Assembly (NCBI GenBank): GCA_030278955.1
Contig: JAOANR010000008.1
Span: 36,278,148-36,342,147, forward strand
Direction: 5' to 3'
Source: Hygrophila difformis
Taxonomy: Eukaryota > Streptophyta > Magnoliopsida > Lamiales > Acanthaceae
DNA length: 64,000 bases
Shown here piece by piece: positions 11,482 to 23,378 of the stretch. Below the pieces are notes generated by a model. The model was not told the origin of the DNA and ran no database searches. It saw only the letters and a list, made by a program, of their open reading frames with translations. The translations under genes were made by a program, and so were the position numbers. Each line of letters opens with the position of its first letter. The first letter of the stretch is position 1.

Positions 11482-12620
11482 ATGGCGCCTAACCCTATGG
11501 AGGATGGGCAAGAGTCTGTAAGGGGTGGGCACGACCCTGTGGAAAATAGGCAAAACCCAGTGGAGGACAGGCAAGAGCCTATGGAAGGATGACAGGACCG
11601 ACTGGAACAAATGATGCTGACCATTGGTGCCGCAGTAGAACGGAAACTCGCAAGGGACGAGGAGCAAGGTGGGCAACCCACCGACTACATAGAAGCGGTA
11701 CACAAATACCAGCCTTCCAGGTGTGCTGGACACGAAGACCCGGCTAAATTGGAAGGTTGGATCGAGACCTTTGATAAGTTGCTAGAGGCGGTCCAATGTC
11801 CAGATGAAAGAAAGGCATAAATAGCTACATTTTTTCTGGGAGGAAAGGCAAATACCTGGTGGAGAAGCCAGGAGAATCGGGACGTTAACTGGACAGAATC
11901 TCAAAAGGCATTGCGCGCTAGGTTCTACTCCATTATCGTGAAAAATACTAAATACGAGGAGTTCGTCACTCTGAAGCAGGGAAGCCGTTTCGTCCATGAA
12001 TACTACAAGAAATTCAATTAGCTTCTCCGTTTTGCCCCGGGACTGGTGAATACTAACAATGATCAGCCCTGAAGTTTGAGCTCGGTCTGAACCAAGGAAT
12101 CCGAGAGGGATTAGGAGGGAAACAGTTCTTCAACCTCCAAAAGCTCTATGACCGAGTAATGACAGTGGAACGGGTTCGGCTACCCAAGCGGAGAGAGGAA
12201 TATGTCGGATAGTCCTCTGCAGTCCAGAAGAAGGGATGTTTTGAGAAGAAACAAGATAACGGGAACCGTGGCCAACACTGGAACTTCAATGGCCCCAACC
12301 CGAGAAATGGCGATCGTCTCCCTAAGCCAGCGGCCTGCCACAAGTGCACCAAGCCACACTGGATGCAGGCCTGCCCGCGAGTCGGGGATTGTTTCAGGTG
12401 CGGTCTAAACGGTCATATGATTCACGATTGTGGCATTCGTCTGGACGTTACCAGGATCCGAGAGGATCTCCAGAGGGACCCTCGTTTCCAGACAGAAGCG
12501 TGTTTGAGAGGAAAGCCGGGGAACCCGCAGCCAGGCCAGGGCCGCAATCAGAGGAACCCTCCCCCAGCTGCTCGGAACAATCAGGGACGATTGAATGTGG
12601 TGAACCGAGCTGACCTTTAA
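11482..12620 (+). pseudogene. E2 gag, broken
   Basis: It starts with an MAP methionine, like E1 and E3. In-frame stops lie near 11589 and 11818, and the frame shifts repeatedly after 12060. Recognisable gag pieces are the EDPAKLEGW stretch near 11740, FLGGKANTWW near 11835 and EYYKKFN near 12000. The two zinc knuckles are still visible near 12335-12435 but lie in different frames. The segment ends before the protease start. Confidence 0.85.
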
Positions 12621-12639
12621 GATAATGATGATGTCATAG

Positions 12640-15600
12640 CTGGTACGTTCACAGTTAAAGATTCCGCAACATATCTTTTGTTTGATTCCGGAGTATCGTA
12701 TTCCTTCATAGCAAATAAGAAAGAGGAACAACTAGGATTTAGAGCCCCTAGTGCAGTGAATTTAGGCATTTCGTTACCTAATGGGACAGTGGTAAGATGC
12801 TCTCAGAGATACATGAACGTTCCAATACTTATATACGGGGTTGAGTTTGCAATGAACTTGATTAAGTTCGACTTGCAAGACTTTGATATTATTTTGGGAA
12901 TGGATTGGTTGGTTCGTCACAAGGCCACCATTAACTGTGCTCAACAGAAGGTGACATTGTATGGCCCGAATAAGAAGAGATTGTCTATTTATGCGGAGCC
13001 ACCAAAATCGAGAATTAAAATCGGCACGGCTCTAAAGATGACAAAGTTGGCAAATAAGGGATATCCAATCTATCTCTGCCACGTAGAGGACAAGCAAGCA
13101 GAGGGAGTTGACCTCGAACAAATCCCAGTCGTGCGTGATTATCTGGACGTATTTCCAGACGAAATTCCGGGGATGCCACCACACAGAGGGGTAGAATTTA
13201 CAATTGATTTGGCGCCAGGAACGCAACCTGTGTCTAAAGCCCCGTACCGGATGGCACGTGCAGAGAGTAAGGAATTGAAAGAACAACTGGAAGAGTTACT
13301 TGATAAGGGTTACATCAGACCAAGCACGTCACCATGGGGAGCCCCGGTGCTGTTCGTCCCCAAGAAGGACGGTAGTATGCGACTCTGTACAGACTACCGC
13401 GGATTGAACCAGGTGACTATTAAGAACAAATATCCTCTCCCGAGGATTGACGATCTGTTCGATCAACTTAAAGGAGCAAGGACGTTCTCAATGATCGATA
13501 TGAGATCAGGTTATCATCAGCTGAGGGTAGCTGAAGAGGACATTCCGAAGACAGCTTTCCGAACCAGATACAAGCATTACAAATTTACTGTAATTTCCTT
13601 CGGATTAACCAATGCCCCAGCAGTATTCATGAGTTTGATGAACGACGTTTTCCGCGAACTACTAGACACTTGCATAGTAGTGTTCATCGATGATATTTTG
13701 ATCTACTCCAAAGGGAAGAGCGAACATGAAGAACACTTACGTAAGGTTTTGGCAATATTGAGAGACCATCAGTTATATGCAAAATTGTCAAAGTGCGAGT
13801 TCTGGCTAAGCGAAGTGTCCTTCCTTGGACACAATGTTTCAGCCGAAGGAATTTCGGTAGATCTGGCCAAGGTATCAGCAGTGGCTGAATGGCCTATTCC
13901 GACCTCGTGAACTGAGATAAGAAGCTTCCTCGGTCTAGCAGGATACTAGAGATGATTTGTGAAGGACTTCTCCAAAATTGCTAGACCGTTAACGCATAAT
14001 TTAAAAAAGGAAGTAAGGTGATATGGACACCGGAGTGCAATGCCGCGTTCGAGATGTTGAAGAAGAGGTTAACTACGACTCCTATCCTAACACTTCTTAC
14101 AAACAGGGAGGATTTTGAGGTATATAGCAACGCATCTAAGAATGGACTGGGGTGTGTCCTGATGCAGCTCGGGAAAGTAATAGCTTATGCGTCCCGATAG
14201 CTGAGAGCTCACGAGGAGAACTACCCCACACACGACCTGGAATTGGCAGCGGTCGTGTTCGCGCTGAAAATATGGAGGCATTACTTGTATGGGCGGAAAT
14301 GCAAGGTTTACACCGACCATAAGAGTCTAAACTATATTTTTACTCAGAAGGAGTTAAATATGCGAAAGAGGAGGTGGGTGGAATTAATTAAAGACTATGA
14401 TCTGGACATTGCCTACCATGAGGGTAAGGCAAATGTCGTAGCCGATGCACTTAGCCGAAAATCTACACACATGGCAAGTATGAAGGTCCTACCCCCGGAG
14501 TTGTACCGAGAAATAACCGAATTTGGAATCGAGTTAGTATATGAGGGGACACCAGCGAGACTGTTTAATACAGTCGCAATTCGGCCAGATTTCTTTGAAG
14601 AGATTCGAGCCAGTCAACCAGGAGACATTAAATTGGAGAGGATAAAGGCCGAGATCGAACAAGGGAAGGCAACTGACTTCCAAATTGAGGCGGATGGATG
14701 TATTAAGTTTCAAGGGCGTTGGTGCATACCACAGGCATGTGCTGAATTGAAGAGGAAGATTTTGGAGGAAGGGCACGAGACACCATACTCGGTGCACCCG
14801 GGAGGCGACAAGTTGTACAAAGATCTGAAGGAACATTTTTGGTGGCCTCGAATGAAGAAGGAAGTAGCGGACTTCGTTGAGCAATGCGCTATCTTTCAGA
14901 AGGTTCAGGTGGAAATGAAGAAACCCATCGGATTGGTGAAACCTTTAGAAATCCCAGCCTGGAAGTGGGATAATGTCTCGATGGACTTCGTCTCAGGACT
15001 GCCTAGGACACCATCGGGATACGATAAAATATGCGTTATCGTCGACAGATTAACCAAGGCTGCTATCTTCATACCCATGCGAGAGAAGTGGAGCATGGAA
15101 CAGTTAGCAAGGGCCTACGTGGAGAATGTGGTAAGGAGACACGGAGTCCCGCAGGACATCGTGTCAGATCGCGATGGGAGATTCACTTCGAATTTTTGGA
15201 CGAAGCTTCAAGAGGCACTTGGCACGAAGCTTAACTTGTGCAAAGCCTTTCACCCGACTATCGAGTGACAGACCGAAATGACCATCCAAACTCTAGAGGA
15301 CATGTTGAGATCGTGCGTCCTGGAGTTCGGTGGTAGCTGGGAAAAGCATCTGGCGCTAATCGAGTTTTCATACAACAATAGCTATCATGCTAGCATCGGC
15401 ATGACGCCATTTGAGGCAATGTACGGGAGAAAGTGTCATAGCCCACTGTGTTGGTTTGAGAAAAACGAACCAATCCAAGTTGGACCTCCCATGATCGAAG
15501 AGTCAAGAAATATAATCGAAATTGTCCAACAACGGATCAAAGCAGCACAGGATTAGACAGAAGACGTATGCCGACAAGCATCGGAGAATTGGTGAATACA

Positions 15601-16018
15601 AGGTTTGGGATAAGATACTTCTTAAAGTGTCTCCAATGAAGGGCGTGATGAGATTTGGCAAGCACGGTAAATTGAGTCCGCGATATATTGGACCCTTTGA
15701 GATAACCGCAAGAATTGGACCACTAGCTTATAGGTTGGCTCTACCAGAGGAGTTGGCTAGGGTCCATAACGTATTTCACGTGTCTCAACTCAAAGAGTAT
15801 CATCAGGACCCAAGAAGGGAAGTGATACCGGAGATAATCGAGTTGGATAAGAACCTGACCTATGAAGAAAGACCCGTGCAAATTCTGGATTCAAAAGAAC
15901 AAACTACGAGGCGAAAGTCGATCCGAATGGTGAAGGTGCAGTCGTCAAGGCATGATGAGAATTAGCCGATATAAAGGATAAGTATCCGGAACTATTTGAC
16001 GAGATTAGGGACGAATAG
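12640..16018 (+). pseudogene. E2 pol (protease-RT-RNase H-integrase-chromodomain), broken
   Basis: The protease DSG is near 12681, followed by RT with [11 protein letters not shown] near 13679-13710. A TGA near 13908 ends the first open block. Further blocks are 14018-14200 (RNase H start), 14243-15268 (RNase H end, integrase HPGG...C..F.K zinc region and the first two catalytic Asp), 15278-15556 and 15522-15965 (integrase end and start of the chromodomain-like tail). The tail closes at TAG 16016-16018. Besides stops and frameshifts, the integrase DGQTE motif has become TIE plus a stop at about 15266. The element cannot supply its own proteins. Confidence 0.92.
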
Positions 16019-16126
16019 TAACTCGATGTACTATGTAATGAACGTACGCTGTTTTAATTGAAGTGCTTACGAAGTATCGAATTTTCCCTTATCAATTGCA
16101 TGGCTTCGAGGGCGAAGCCTTATTTT

Positions 16127-16139
16127 AAGGAGGGTAGAC
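16127..16139 (+). other. E2 polypurine tract
   Basis: AAGGAGGGTAGAC lies directly before the 3' LTR, preceded by a short palindromic stretch (CTTCGAGGGCGAAG at 16104-16117). The tract is identical to that of E1. Confidence 0.8.
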
Positions 16140-18945
16140 AATAACACTCCGTAAAATTAGAAACAAGAATAAAAAAATTTAATAATAAAATAAATTTAAA
16201 TAATAAGTTGTTCAAGCCTTAAAAAATTTTAACAAGATCATTTGAATCTTCCTTAAGCTATAGGTTACATTTAAGTTAATTTCTTGTACAAGACCACTAA
16301 GCCAATTAATTTATAAATGTTAGATTTAACAGTAATTAAACATGGGAAATATTATGCGGCTAATGCCATACAATTAAATTAGAATACTTGACTCAATTAA
16401 ATTGTTGGGAATTAACGGTTGTCCGATTTATAATAAGTAACCACCCCAGAGTGGGAAATTGAGAATCTTACATTATTGGACAAATGATGCTAAGTCAATT
16501 AGTAGATTAAGTCCGTTAAATTATTAAGTCCAGTAATTAAGCATTAAGAGGGTATTAAGTCCACAATTAAGGTTAATGGGTTGATTAAGCCCATATTTGG
16601 GAAGTTGGGCTGGATTCAATATTTATTAAACAAATGAGAGAGCCCAACACACAAAATTAGGCCCAAGCCCACAAAGCAACTAACCCTAACCCTAACCCTA
16701 ATCTACCCCCTGCCGACGCCGCCGCCGGCCGGCCGGCCACCGCCACCGAGCCACCATTTTCTTCCCCCATTCCATTTCCGGCCTCAACACCACCACCCTC
16801 GGCCCTGTTCGTCGCCTTCGCACCACCACCGCCACCATCAACCCCAAAAATCAAAACCCAATACCGCCACCACCCGCGGCAGCCACGCTGTCGCCACCAC
16901 CCGCGGCCCACTAACACCAAATCGCCACCACCACCACCACCATTATCTCCAAATCCCAAAAGAATACCAAAATCCGGCCACACCACCACCGAATCCCTTC
17001 CCTCAACCCAAATCAAGTCAAGAACCGAAAAGAAAAAAAAAAAGAGGAAGAAGAGAGAAATAGAAGAAGAAGAGGGGGAAGGTCTGGATCCACCCCGTCG
17101 CTGCCTCCTCGCCGCCACGAACTGACGCCACCACAGCCACCGCCGAGCGCCTCGGCTCCTCGCGTGCTGCTGCCTCCAGGCAAGACCACCACCGCGGCCG
17201 TTCGTGCCCTTCCTCCCTCTCTCCCTATCTCTCTCGTCCCTGCCCACCACCATTCCCAAACAACAACAAGAGAAAGAAATAGTAAAACAGGGGAGAAACC
17301 ACCTATTAACCAAGCCACACCCCTTTACTCATACACCCCCCTTAAATCCCTTGAGCATCCTGGTGTTGGGGGATGAGGTCTGAGAAATGGGGGGATTGAT
17401 GGAAAGGAATGAATGGATGGGCGCCGGGCAGAGAGCAAAATTTGGGGAGGAAGCTGGGGATTTGACAAGGATATGGGTATCTGGAGGTTAAAGGGAGTGA
17501 AAGTGGAGAATTGAGTCTTTTAACCGGACAAGATGAATCCATTATTTTGGCTATAAAACTATCCATCCCGCTTCAGCCACATCCACGCCACAACTCCCTC
17601 ACTCTTCCTTCACCCTTTTCTCTACCCCATCTTACAGTTTCAGCATATGGTTAACTGAGGAAGAAGAGTTCTTCAGGGGTAGCTGTACTGAAATAAGTTT
17701 TCAGGAGGTGAGATTTCACCCATTTAATTTCTGCTATCTGTTGGAAATACTTTACCCTTTAGAACTGTGTTTGTTCGAATTCTGAAATATAGAGTATTGT
17801 TGAAATAGTTCAACAGAGTTGGTGGGAAGTTTGCATCACGGAAGTCGAGTAGCTGTTTGTTAGGGAAATTTATCTGCTCGTAGCCTGCGTCGTGTTATTT
17901 TCCCCAACCATCTGCGGGAACTGTAAGTAGACTTTTACTCTTTGGGGTTAGCCCAAATTTATTTTAGCTAAAGCATAATTTTAACTACCGCTTTATCATT
18001 TTAATTTTATGCTTGTAGCTCCCAACTGTTTCTGGATTATTGGTATGCTCTTTTACTGTGCTTTACAATAATTGCAATTTACCTACAAAGTCCTACGGAT
18101 TTTGAACGCTCATTGTTACGGGGGCTGGGTCTGGGTATGGGCCGGCTGCCCAACTCCTACGTTGCTGTGCACTTAATCGCTACACGGGGACTATTGGGAC
18201 AATCCAGTACGGTTCCATATCTGATTCCAGTAGTGGGTACGAGGGAATTTCTTACCTCCCCCACACCCTTGCGTGTATGTGAGAATTGGGCCCCAGGGCG
18301 GGAACCTGCACATCACAATGACTGAGGTACTACATCTCGGTAACGCATATTCTGTATTATCTTTTCCCTGGTTTAGAATAATATTGTCTATATGTATAAA
18401 TTATTCTCGTTTAGCATGCCATTTTCCATAACTGCATTTTAAAATATTTCCTGCAACCCAATGTCCTCCGGGAGTAAGGGTCTACTTATTCAGCGATTGT
18501 TTTCGCTGACTCTACATTTTATTTACTCCTCTTTCAGGTTTCGACATCTGTGAGGACCGTTAGTCATCGCATATCATCTGGGCACGGTTCGGGTATTTTA
18601 AATATTTCTGGGTTTAAAGCATGTATAACTTTTAAGTCTCCTTGACGAAGTAACTTGGCATGTGTTTTGGTTTAACTCGAGGACGTGTATCCGGGTGTCT
18701 ACCCACGTTTGAAAACTTTACGCCTCCTTATTTTATCGACCAAGAATGCTATCATATTAAGATTCCATGCAATTGCAGCTATTGTGCAAACTGTTAGCAC
18801 ATGAATTTAACTCTGATCTTCTGCAAATAGTTATTTATGTTAGCCTTAGCGTGTTTCGGGATGTCCCGGGATACGTGGCGGTAGCACCCGCCCATTTTTC
18901 CGCGTTTTGCTTCCGCTATTCTTTAGGGAAAATGGGGGTGTTACA
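16140..18945 (+). repeat. E2 3' LTR (about 2806 bp)
   Basis: It begins AATAACACTCC after the polypurine tract. By comparison with E1 and E3 the original TGTAACAC has mutated at the first two bases. It ends GGGGGTGTTACA at 18945. The middle (16680-17250) is GC-rich with CCACCGCC-type repeats and a CCCTAA triplet run at 16682-16700. I treat the long ORFs there as chance. Its last 900 bp match the LTR fragment at 22140-23144. Confidence 0.85.
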
Positions 18946-19595
18946 TAGGACACCCTGAAATTACCCAAAAAAGGTTTTGAAAAGTATAGATCACACCTTT
19001 TAGAGTTTAACTTGTAAAATATATACTAAAAATAGCTTAAAAACCTATATATAGTAAACAATAATTTTTGTAACGGCCAAATTTTAACCTCCAAACTCTA
19101 AACATTCATCTCCCCCAACTTTTAGCTTTTCAAATTTCAACTTCTAAACTCTAATTTTAAATTAGAACACCAAATACCAATATTCAAAACTATATCAATT
19201 TAAAACTATTTTCACCATTAACTCCAAACTCTAAATTCTAACTATAATAAATTTCCAAACATAGCCTAAAAAGGATGTTTAGGAAAGAAAGTAAGATTCG
19301 ATATAGTTTAGGTCTTCTTTTGGTCAAATGAGACTCAAGTCCTTTTTACTTAGGTACCTATGTCATACAACCTGATTTTTTTGGGGTCATGTTGGAATTT
19401 ACAATTTTGGAGTTTATTTCGGGTTCAGGTTGACATTTTCCTTTATGCCCCTACCCCAACCCAACACAAATCCAACTTGAAATACACAACCTGGCACACA
19501 TCTAACATCCTGAAACGTGAAATTGACATGCCTATGGTTGTTCATACCCCTATATCTTCCTAACTTCCTTGCCCAAAATTCTTTCCTTTTGTGTT
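18946..19595. other. Unassigned AT-rich sequence between E2 and E6
   Basis: I see no gene, repeat or element border here. It contains short ORFs only. It is the sequence flanking E6 on the left and E2 on the right. Confidence 0.4.
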
Positions 19596-19992
19596 TGTAA
19601 ACCAAAAAAATATGTAGGCCGAATAAAGAGGCCGAATTTACGTATGGCCTCAGGAGTGTTGGCGGCACAAAAAGAGGTGGTCAAAAGAAAGTGCGGAACG
19701 TGCATCTAGCAGTTACATAGGCTTCCAGGCCTATAAATATGACCTTAGGCAGCTCCATCTAGGGCATCTCCAATTATCTTAAAGAAGCCACTTTATATTT
19801 TTTCATTGATTTTCTGCGTTCTTTTCCCGTTTTCTACATTTTTCATTCATTTATCGCTTTCTGCCTTAAATTCTTTACTGCATTCGTTAATTTCAGCATT
19901 GTAATTCAATTCCAGTTCAATTCTATAATCCTTCAAGTTTATTAAGTTCAATTCATGTTATTTCTTCCTTCTTCAATATTTTACGGTTAACA
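19596..19992 (+). repeat. E6 5' LTR (397 bp)
   Basis: Borders are TGTAAACC...GGTTAACA, a near-perfect terminal inverted pair; the 3' copy at 47724 begins TGTTAACC. A TATA box (TATAAATA) lies at 19732-19739. The first 155 bp match 47724-47879 by eye with about a dozen differences, so this element is older than E1, E3 or E5. Confidence 0.85.
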
Positions 19993-19994
19993 AA

Positions 19995-20013
19995 TTGGCA
20001 CGCCCAGTGGGAC
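19995..20013 (+). other. E6 primer binding site
   Basis: TTGGCACGCCCAGTGGGAC starts two bases after the LTR. TTGGC-type primer sites are usual for Tat-like gypsy elements. I do not assign the tRNA. Confidence 0.7.
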
Positions 20014-20093
20014 ACGAAATTGAAGCCATATCTGCTTTGAAGAGTGTATGCGTCTCAGATCTGGAAAACTTTTGAGCAATCTGACACAGAGAT

Positions 20094-21408
20094 TTGAAGA
20101 AATGTCTCCACAAGAGGACGCCGGTAAGAACACCATCAGAGGACCCCGTTGATACAGCGAGTACTTCTCAATCGCAACAGGGGATTATGCAGATCCCTAC
20201 ATTGTCCGAGCAAATGTGGCTATCGATGACAGAATTGATGGGCGAGTTCATGCCTTTACTCACGAGGCATTTCATGGATGTATTGCGGCCTGCCATGGCC
20301 GATCAGACTGATAGAATATGTGGTTCCTTACGTACTCACCAAGAGGGAACTGCTCCTGCAAACGGCACGAATGTGCCGCCAAGTACCCCATTTCTAGGGT
20401 CGTCAGGTGGCCAACAGAGGACTTGGGGAACTACACATGGCCAGCCGCCATTCCCGGAGGACGGAGGCCTGGCCAGTCCGTTTTCTTTCCCTTATCAGGC
20501 GGCTTATATTGTCACTGCAGCGGCACCGAGCGTACCGAATTTCGGGTGCGCGACACCTCCAGTGCCGATCAATGCAGCACCAGGTTGTCTGATGGCCTCT
20601 AGTGCTTCACCAGGCTATACGGCGGCCTCTGGTGGACTTGGCATGCCACCTCGTCAAGCGGCACCTCTTGTGCCGAGCATTCCGACCACAACTTATGGGG
20701 CCAACTATTCAGCAGTACCGGCTCACGTACCGAACCCTAGTTGGATGCCGCCAACACAAGGGGGCCAGGTGCCACAGCCATATGGAGCGGCTTCGACACC
20801 TGCTACGCCTCCCACACCCACTATGCCAGCCCGTACCGAACCCTAGTTGGATGTCGTAAACGCAAGTGGGGCAGGTGCCACTGCCATATGGAGTGGCTTC
20901 AACACCTGCCATACCTCCCACAGTCGCCATGCCTCCTACACAGGCACTGGCGGTCTCACCCGAGTTGCTGGCAGACATGATGCAGCAACATTTTGGAATC
21001 CAACCGAGGCTGATAGAGTGGCCTACATACAGGAAGCCATTCCCTGATTGTGTATACACCATGCAACCATACCCAAGGGGCTTCAAGATACCCAAGTTCA
21101 CCACATTCTCATGGGACGATGGCAAGTCCACTGTGGAACAAGTGGGCAGATTCACCGCCCAGTGTGGTGACGCGGCGGCCAACGATTGGCTTAAGTTGAG
21201 ACTATTCAGCTCATCCCTCACTGGATCCGCCTTTGCATGGTACACATCCTTGCGGCCTCATTCCATACAAAACTGGGCCGACTTAGAAAGAGCATTTCAT
21301 GACATGTTTTACACACCACTTAGACAGAATTCCGCCAATCTTGCCCAGCTGGCCGAGAAAGCGGCCCACTTGGAAAAGTTCCTTGAGGAACAAGATAAGA
21401 TGCGTTGA
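20094..21408 (+). pseudogene. E6 gag (Tat-like), broken in a proline-rich repeat
   Basis: Block 1 (20094-20846) is a Pro/Ser/Thr-rich N-terminal region with a TAG at its end. Block 2 (20866-21408) continues in another frame with the capsid core: PRGFKIPKFTTFSW near 21078, QVGRFTAQCGD near 21135, LKLRLFSSSLTGSAFAWY near 21190, then LERAFHDMF near 21283. The break falls in a 106-bp tandem duplication (cgtaccgaacc at 20726 and 20832) that encodes a PSWM...QVP.PYG unit; the second unit has a stop. It ends with a TGA at 21406-21408, where a pol frame would follow in a complete element. Nothing pol-like follows. Confidence 0.82.
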
Positions 21409-21540
21409 CCTACATACGAGACTACTTTCAATGAATTGAAACCCGATAAAGAGGAAGACAAACCAAGGGTGGTGGCCAACACATTAATCTTGGGTGGTAA
21501 CAATACTGGATAGCGGCCCTAGAACGCCATCAACAGCGAC

Positions 21541-22030
21541 CTTGGAGGCCGAGTAGTTGGTGGCTGAGTAGCGGCTATGGCACTGGCGATGGCAGCTGAG
21601 GCACTAACACAGTGGCGGCTGAGGATAGAGAATTGGCGGCTGGTGATCTCCAGACGGCGGCTGGCGACACTTCGGGCGACGATCAGTGGCGGTCGGGACT
21701 TGGTCCATGGCGGTTGAAGATCCAAACCGGCGATTGGGATGTATGAAGCAGTGGCGGCCTGGACAACTGCAAGTGGCGGCTGGCGATGAAGCAGTGGCGG
21801 CTGAGACCAGATGAACAGCAGTCGGAGTGGTGCAAGCGGCGGTTGATGCTTTGCGAATGGCGACTGGGCAGGGAGTGCGAACGGTGGCCAGAGCAAGGCA
21901 GAGTGGCGGTCGGGGCACTGGCACTGGCAATGGCGGATAAGACACTTCAAATGGTGGCTGAAAGCAAGGCAATGGCGGCTGGGGATGATGCCACGACGAC
22001 TAAGTCTAGGCCTGGCTCCATGACAAATGG
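21541..22030 (+). repeat. Degenerate GGCGGCTG minisatellite in E6
   Basis: The stretch has about 15 irregularly spaced copies of a core near AGTGGCGGCTG, roughly 30-40 bp apart. It takes the place where pol would be. Both strands have ORFs across it because of the repeats. I do not consider them genes. Confidence 0.75.
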
Positions 22031-22042
22031 CTCAATGTGAAT

Positions 22043-22116
22043 GATGCCTGGAGGGATGCAAATGGTGCCTGGAGTGATGTAAATGGTGCCTGGAGTAATG
22101 CGAATCGTGCCTGGAG
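22043..22116 (+). repeat. 21-bp minisatellite of E6, left part
   Basis: Four units of GGTGCCTGGAGTGATGTAAA-type sequence. The same repeat resumes at 47351 beyond the hAT insertion with about seven more units, which links the two halves of E6. Confidence 0.85.
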
Positions 22117-22139
22117 CATTTCATGACATGTTTTACAAA

Positions 22140-23144
22140 TTCCATTTTTATTGCTTTAGATTTTTGCTTAATGCTCTCTACTGCTTTGAATAACTGGTAT
22201 GCTCTTTTACTGTGCTTTGCAATCTAATCACTTACGTCAAAATCCACGGATTTTCGGGCGCTCATTGTTATGGGGATGAGCGAGGTGCCATGGGTCGCAG
22301 CTGCCCAACTCCCACGTTGTTGTGCACATAATAGCCACACGGGGACCACTGGGACTTCCAGCTCGGCGCCATGGTCTTCTCTCATAGTGGGCCTGAGGAA
22401 ATTTCTTTCCTCCCCCACACCCTTGAGTGTGTGTGGGACTTGAGTCCGACAACAGGGACCCCATTTTTATGTGGGACTAGAGCCCTAGAGCGGAACCCCA
22501 CATCACGGTGGCTGAGATTTTTAAATTTCAGTAACGCATATTGTTGTATTACCTTTTCCCGGGATATAGATTAATATTGTCTTTATGTATGAATTATTCT
22601 CGTTTAAGCATGACATATTCCATAACTGTTATTTTTAAAATAATCCCTGCAACCCGATCTTCTCCGGGAGTAAGGGTCTACTTACTCAGCGATTGTTTTC
22701 ACTAACTTTACATTTTATTTACTCCTCTTTCAGGATTTGACATCTGTGAGGACCGTTAGTCATCGCATATAATTTGGGCACGGTTCGGGTATTTTAAATA
22801 TTTTCTGGGTTTAAAATATGTATAACTTTAAGTCTCCTTGACGGAGTAACTTGGCATGTGTTTTGGTTTAACTCGAGGACGTGTATTCGAGTGTCTACCC
22901 ACTTTTGAAACCTTTACGCCTCCCTATTTTCATCGACTATGAATGCTATTATATTAAGAATGCATGCATTTGCAGCTTTTGTGCAAAACAGTTAGCACGT
23001 GATTTAAACTCTGATTTTCTGCAAATATTTATTTATGCTAGCCTTAGCGTGTTTTGGGATGCCCCGGGATACGTGGCGGTAGCACTCGTCCATTTTTCCC
23101 GCATTTTACTTCCGTTATTCTTTAGGAAAAATGAGGGTGTTACA
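22140..23144 (+). repeat. LTR 3' fragment of the E2 family, between E6 and the hAT end
   Basis: It matches the last 900 bp of the E2 3' LTR (18032-18945) through to a closing GGTGTTACA at 23144. The 5' part of this LTR is missing. It abuts the left end of the hAT element with no clear target-site duplication, and its left border carries a 24-bp copy of E6 gag sequence. It is probably the relic of an insertion at the hAT edge followed by deletion and repair. Confidence 0.8.
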
Positions 23145-23378
23145 GTGACGGATTGCCGAAATACCGCCATAGGGTTATAGCGGATGGCGGTGGGGTTATG
23201 ACGGATTTCAGAATGTATTAAACTAAAATTAGTTTTAATGTTAAAAAATAATTAGAAAGAATAAAGAATACAGAAAAGTTAATAAAAACATTCAAATAAA
23301 ATTCATAAATTATTTAAAAGTCTCAAACAAACACAAATAAAATCTTAAACAAGCATAAAACACCCTTAAATAAAAAAT

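Larger units (their letters stand above)
10279..18945 (+). mobile_element. E2: older Tekay-type LTR retrotransposon, 5' LTR off-window, interrupted by E1
   Basis: Plus-strand order is leader ORF, broken gag-pol, polypurine tract and 3' LTR. The 5' LTR and primer site are missing from the window. The simplest reading is that E1 inserted in the E2 leader and the E2 5' end lies beyond base 1. The numerous stops and frameshifts mark it as much older than E1. Confidence 0.8.

Noticed and set aside
16682..16700. CCCTAA repeat that could suggest a telomere
   Set aside because: Only three units, of the six-base type rather than the usual plant CCCTAAA, and inside an LTR.
16657..17313. 218-codon minus-strand ORF rich in Gly, Arg and Trp
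   Set aside because: It lies inside the E2 LTR in GC-rich CCACCGCC repeats and is antisense to the element. It is compositional.
20709..21245. 178-codon minus-strand ORF
   Set aside because: Antisense to the E6 gag repeats and capsid core, with Cys-rich low-complexity composition.
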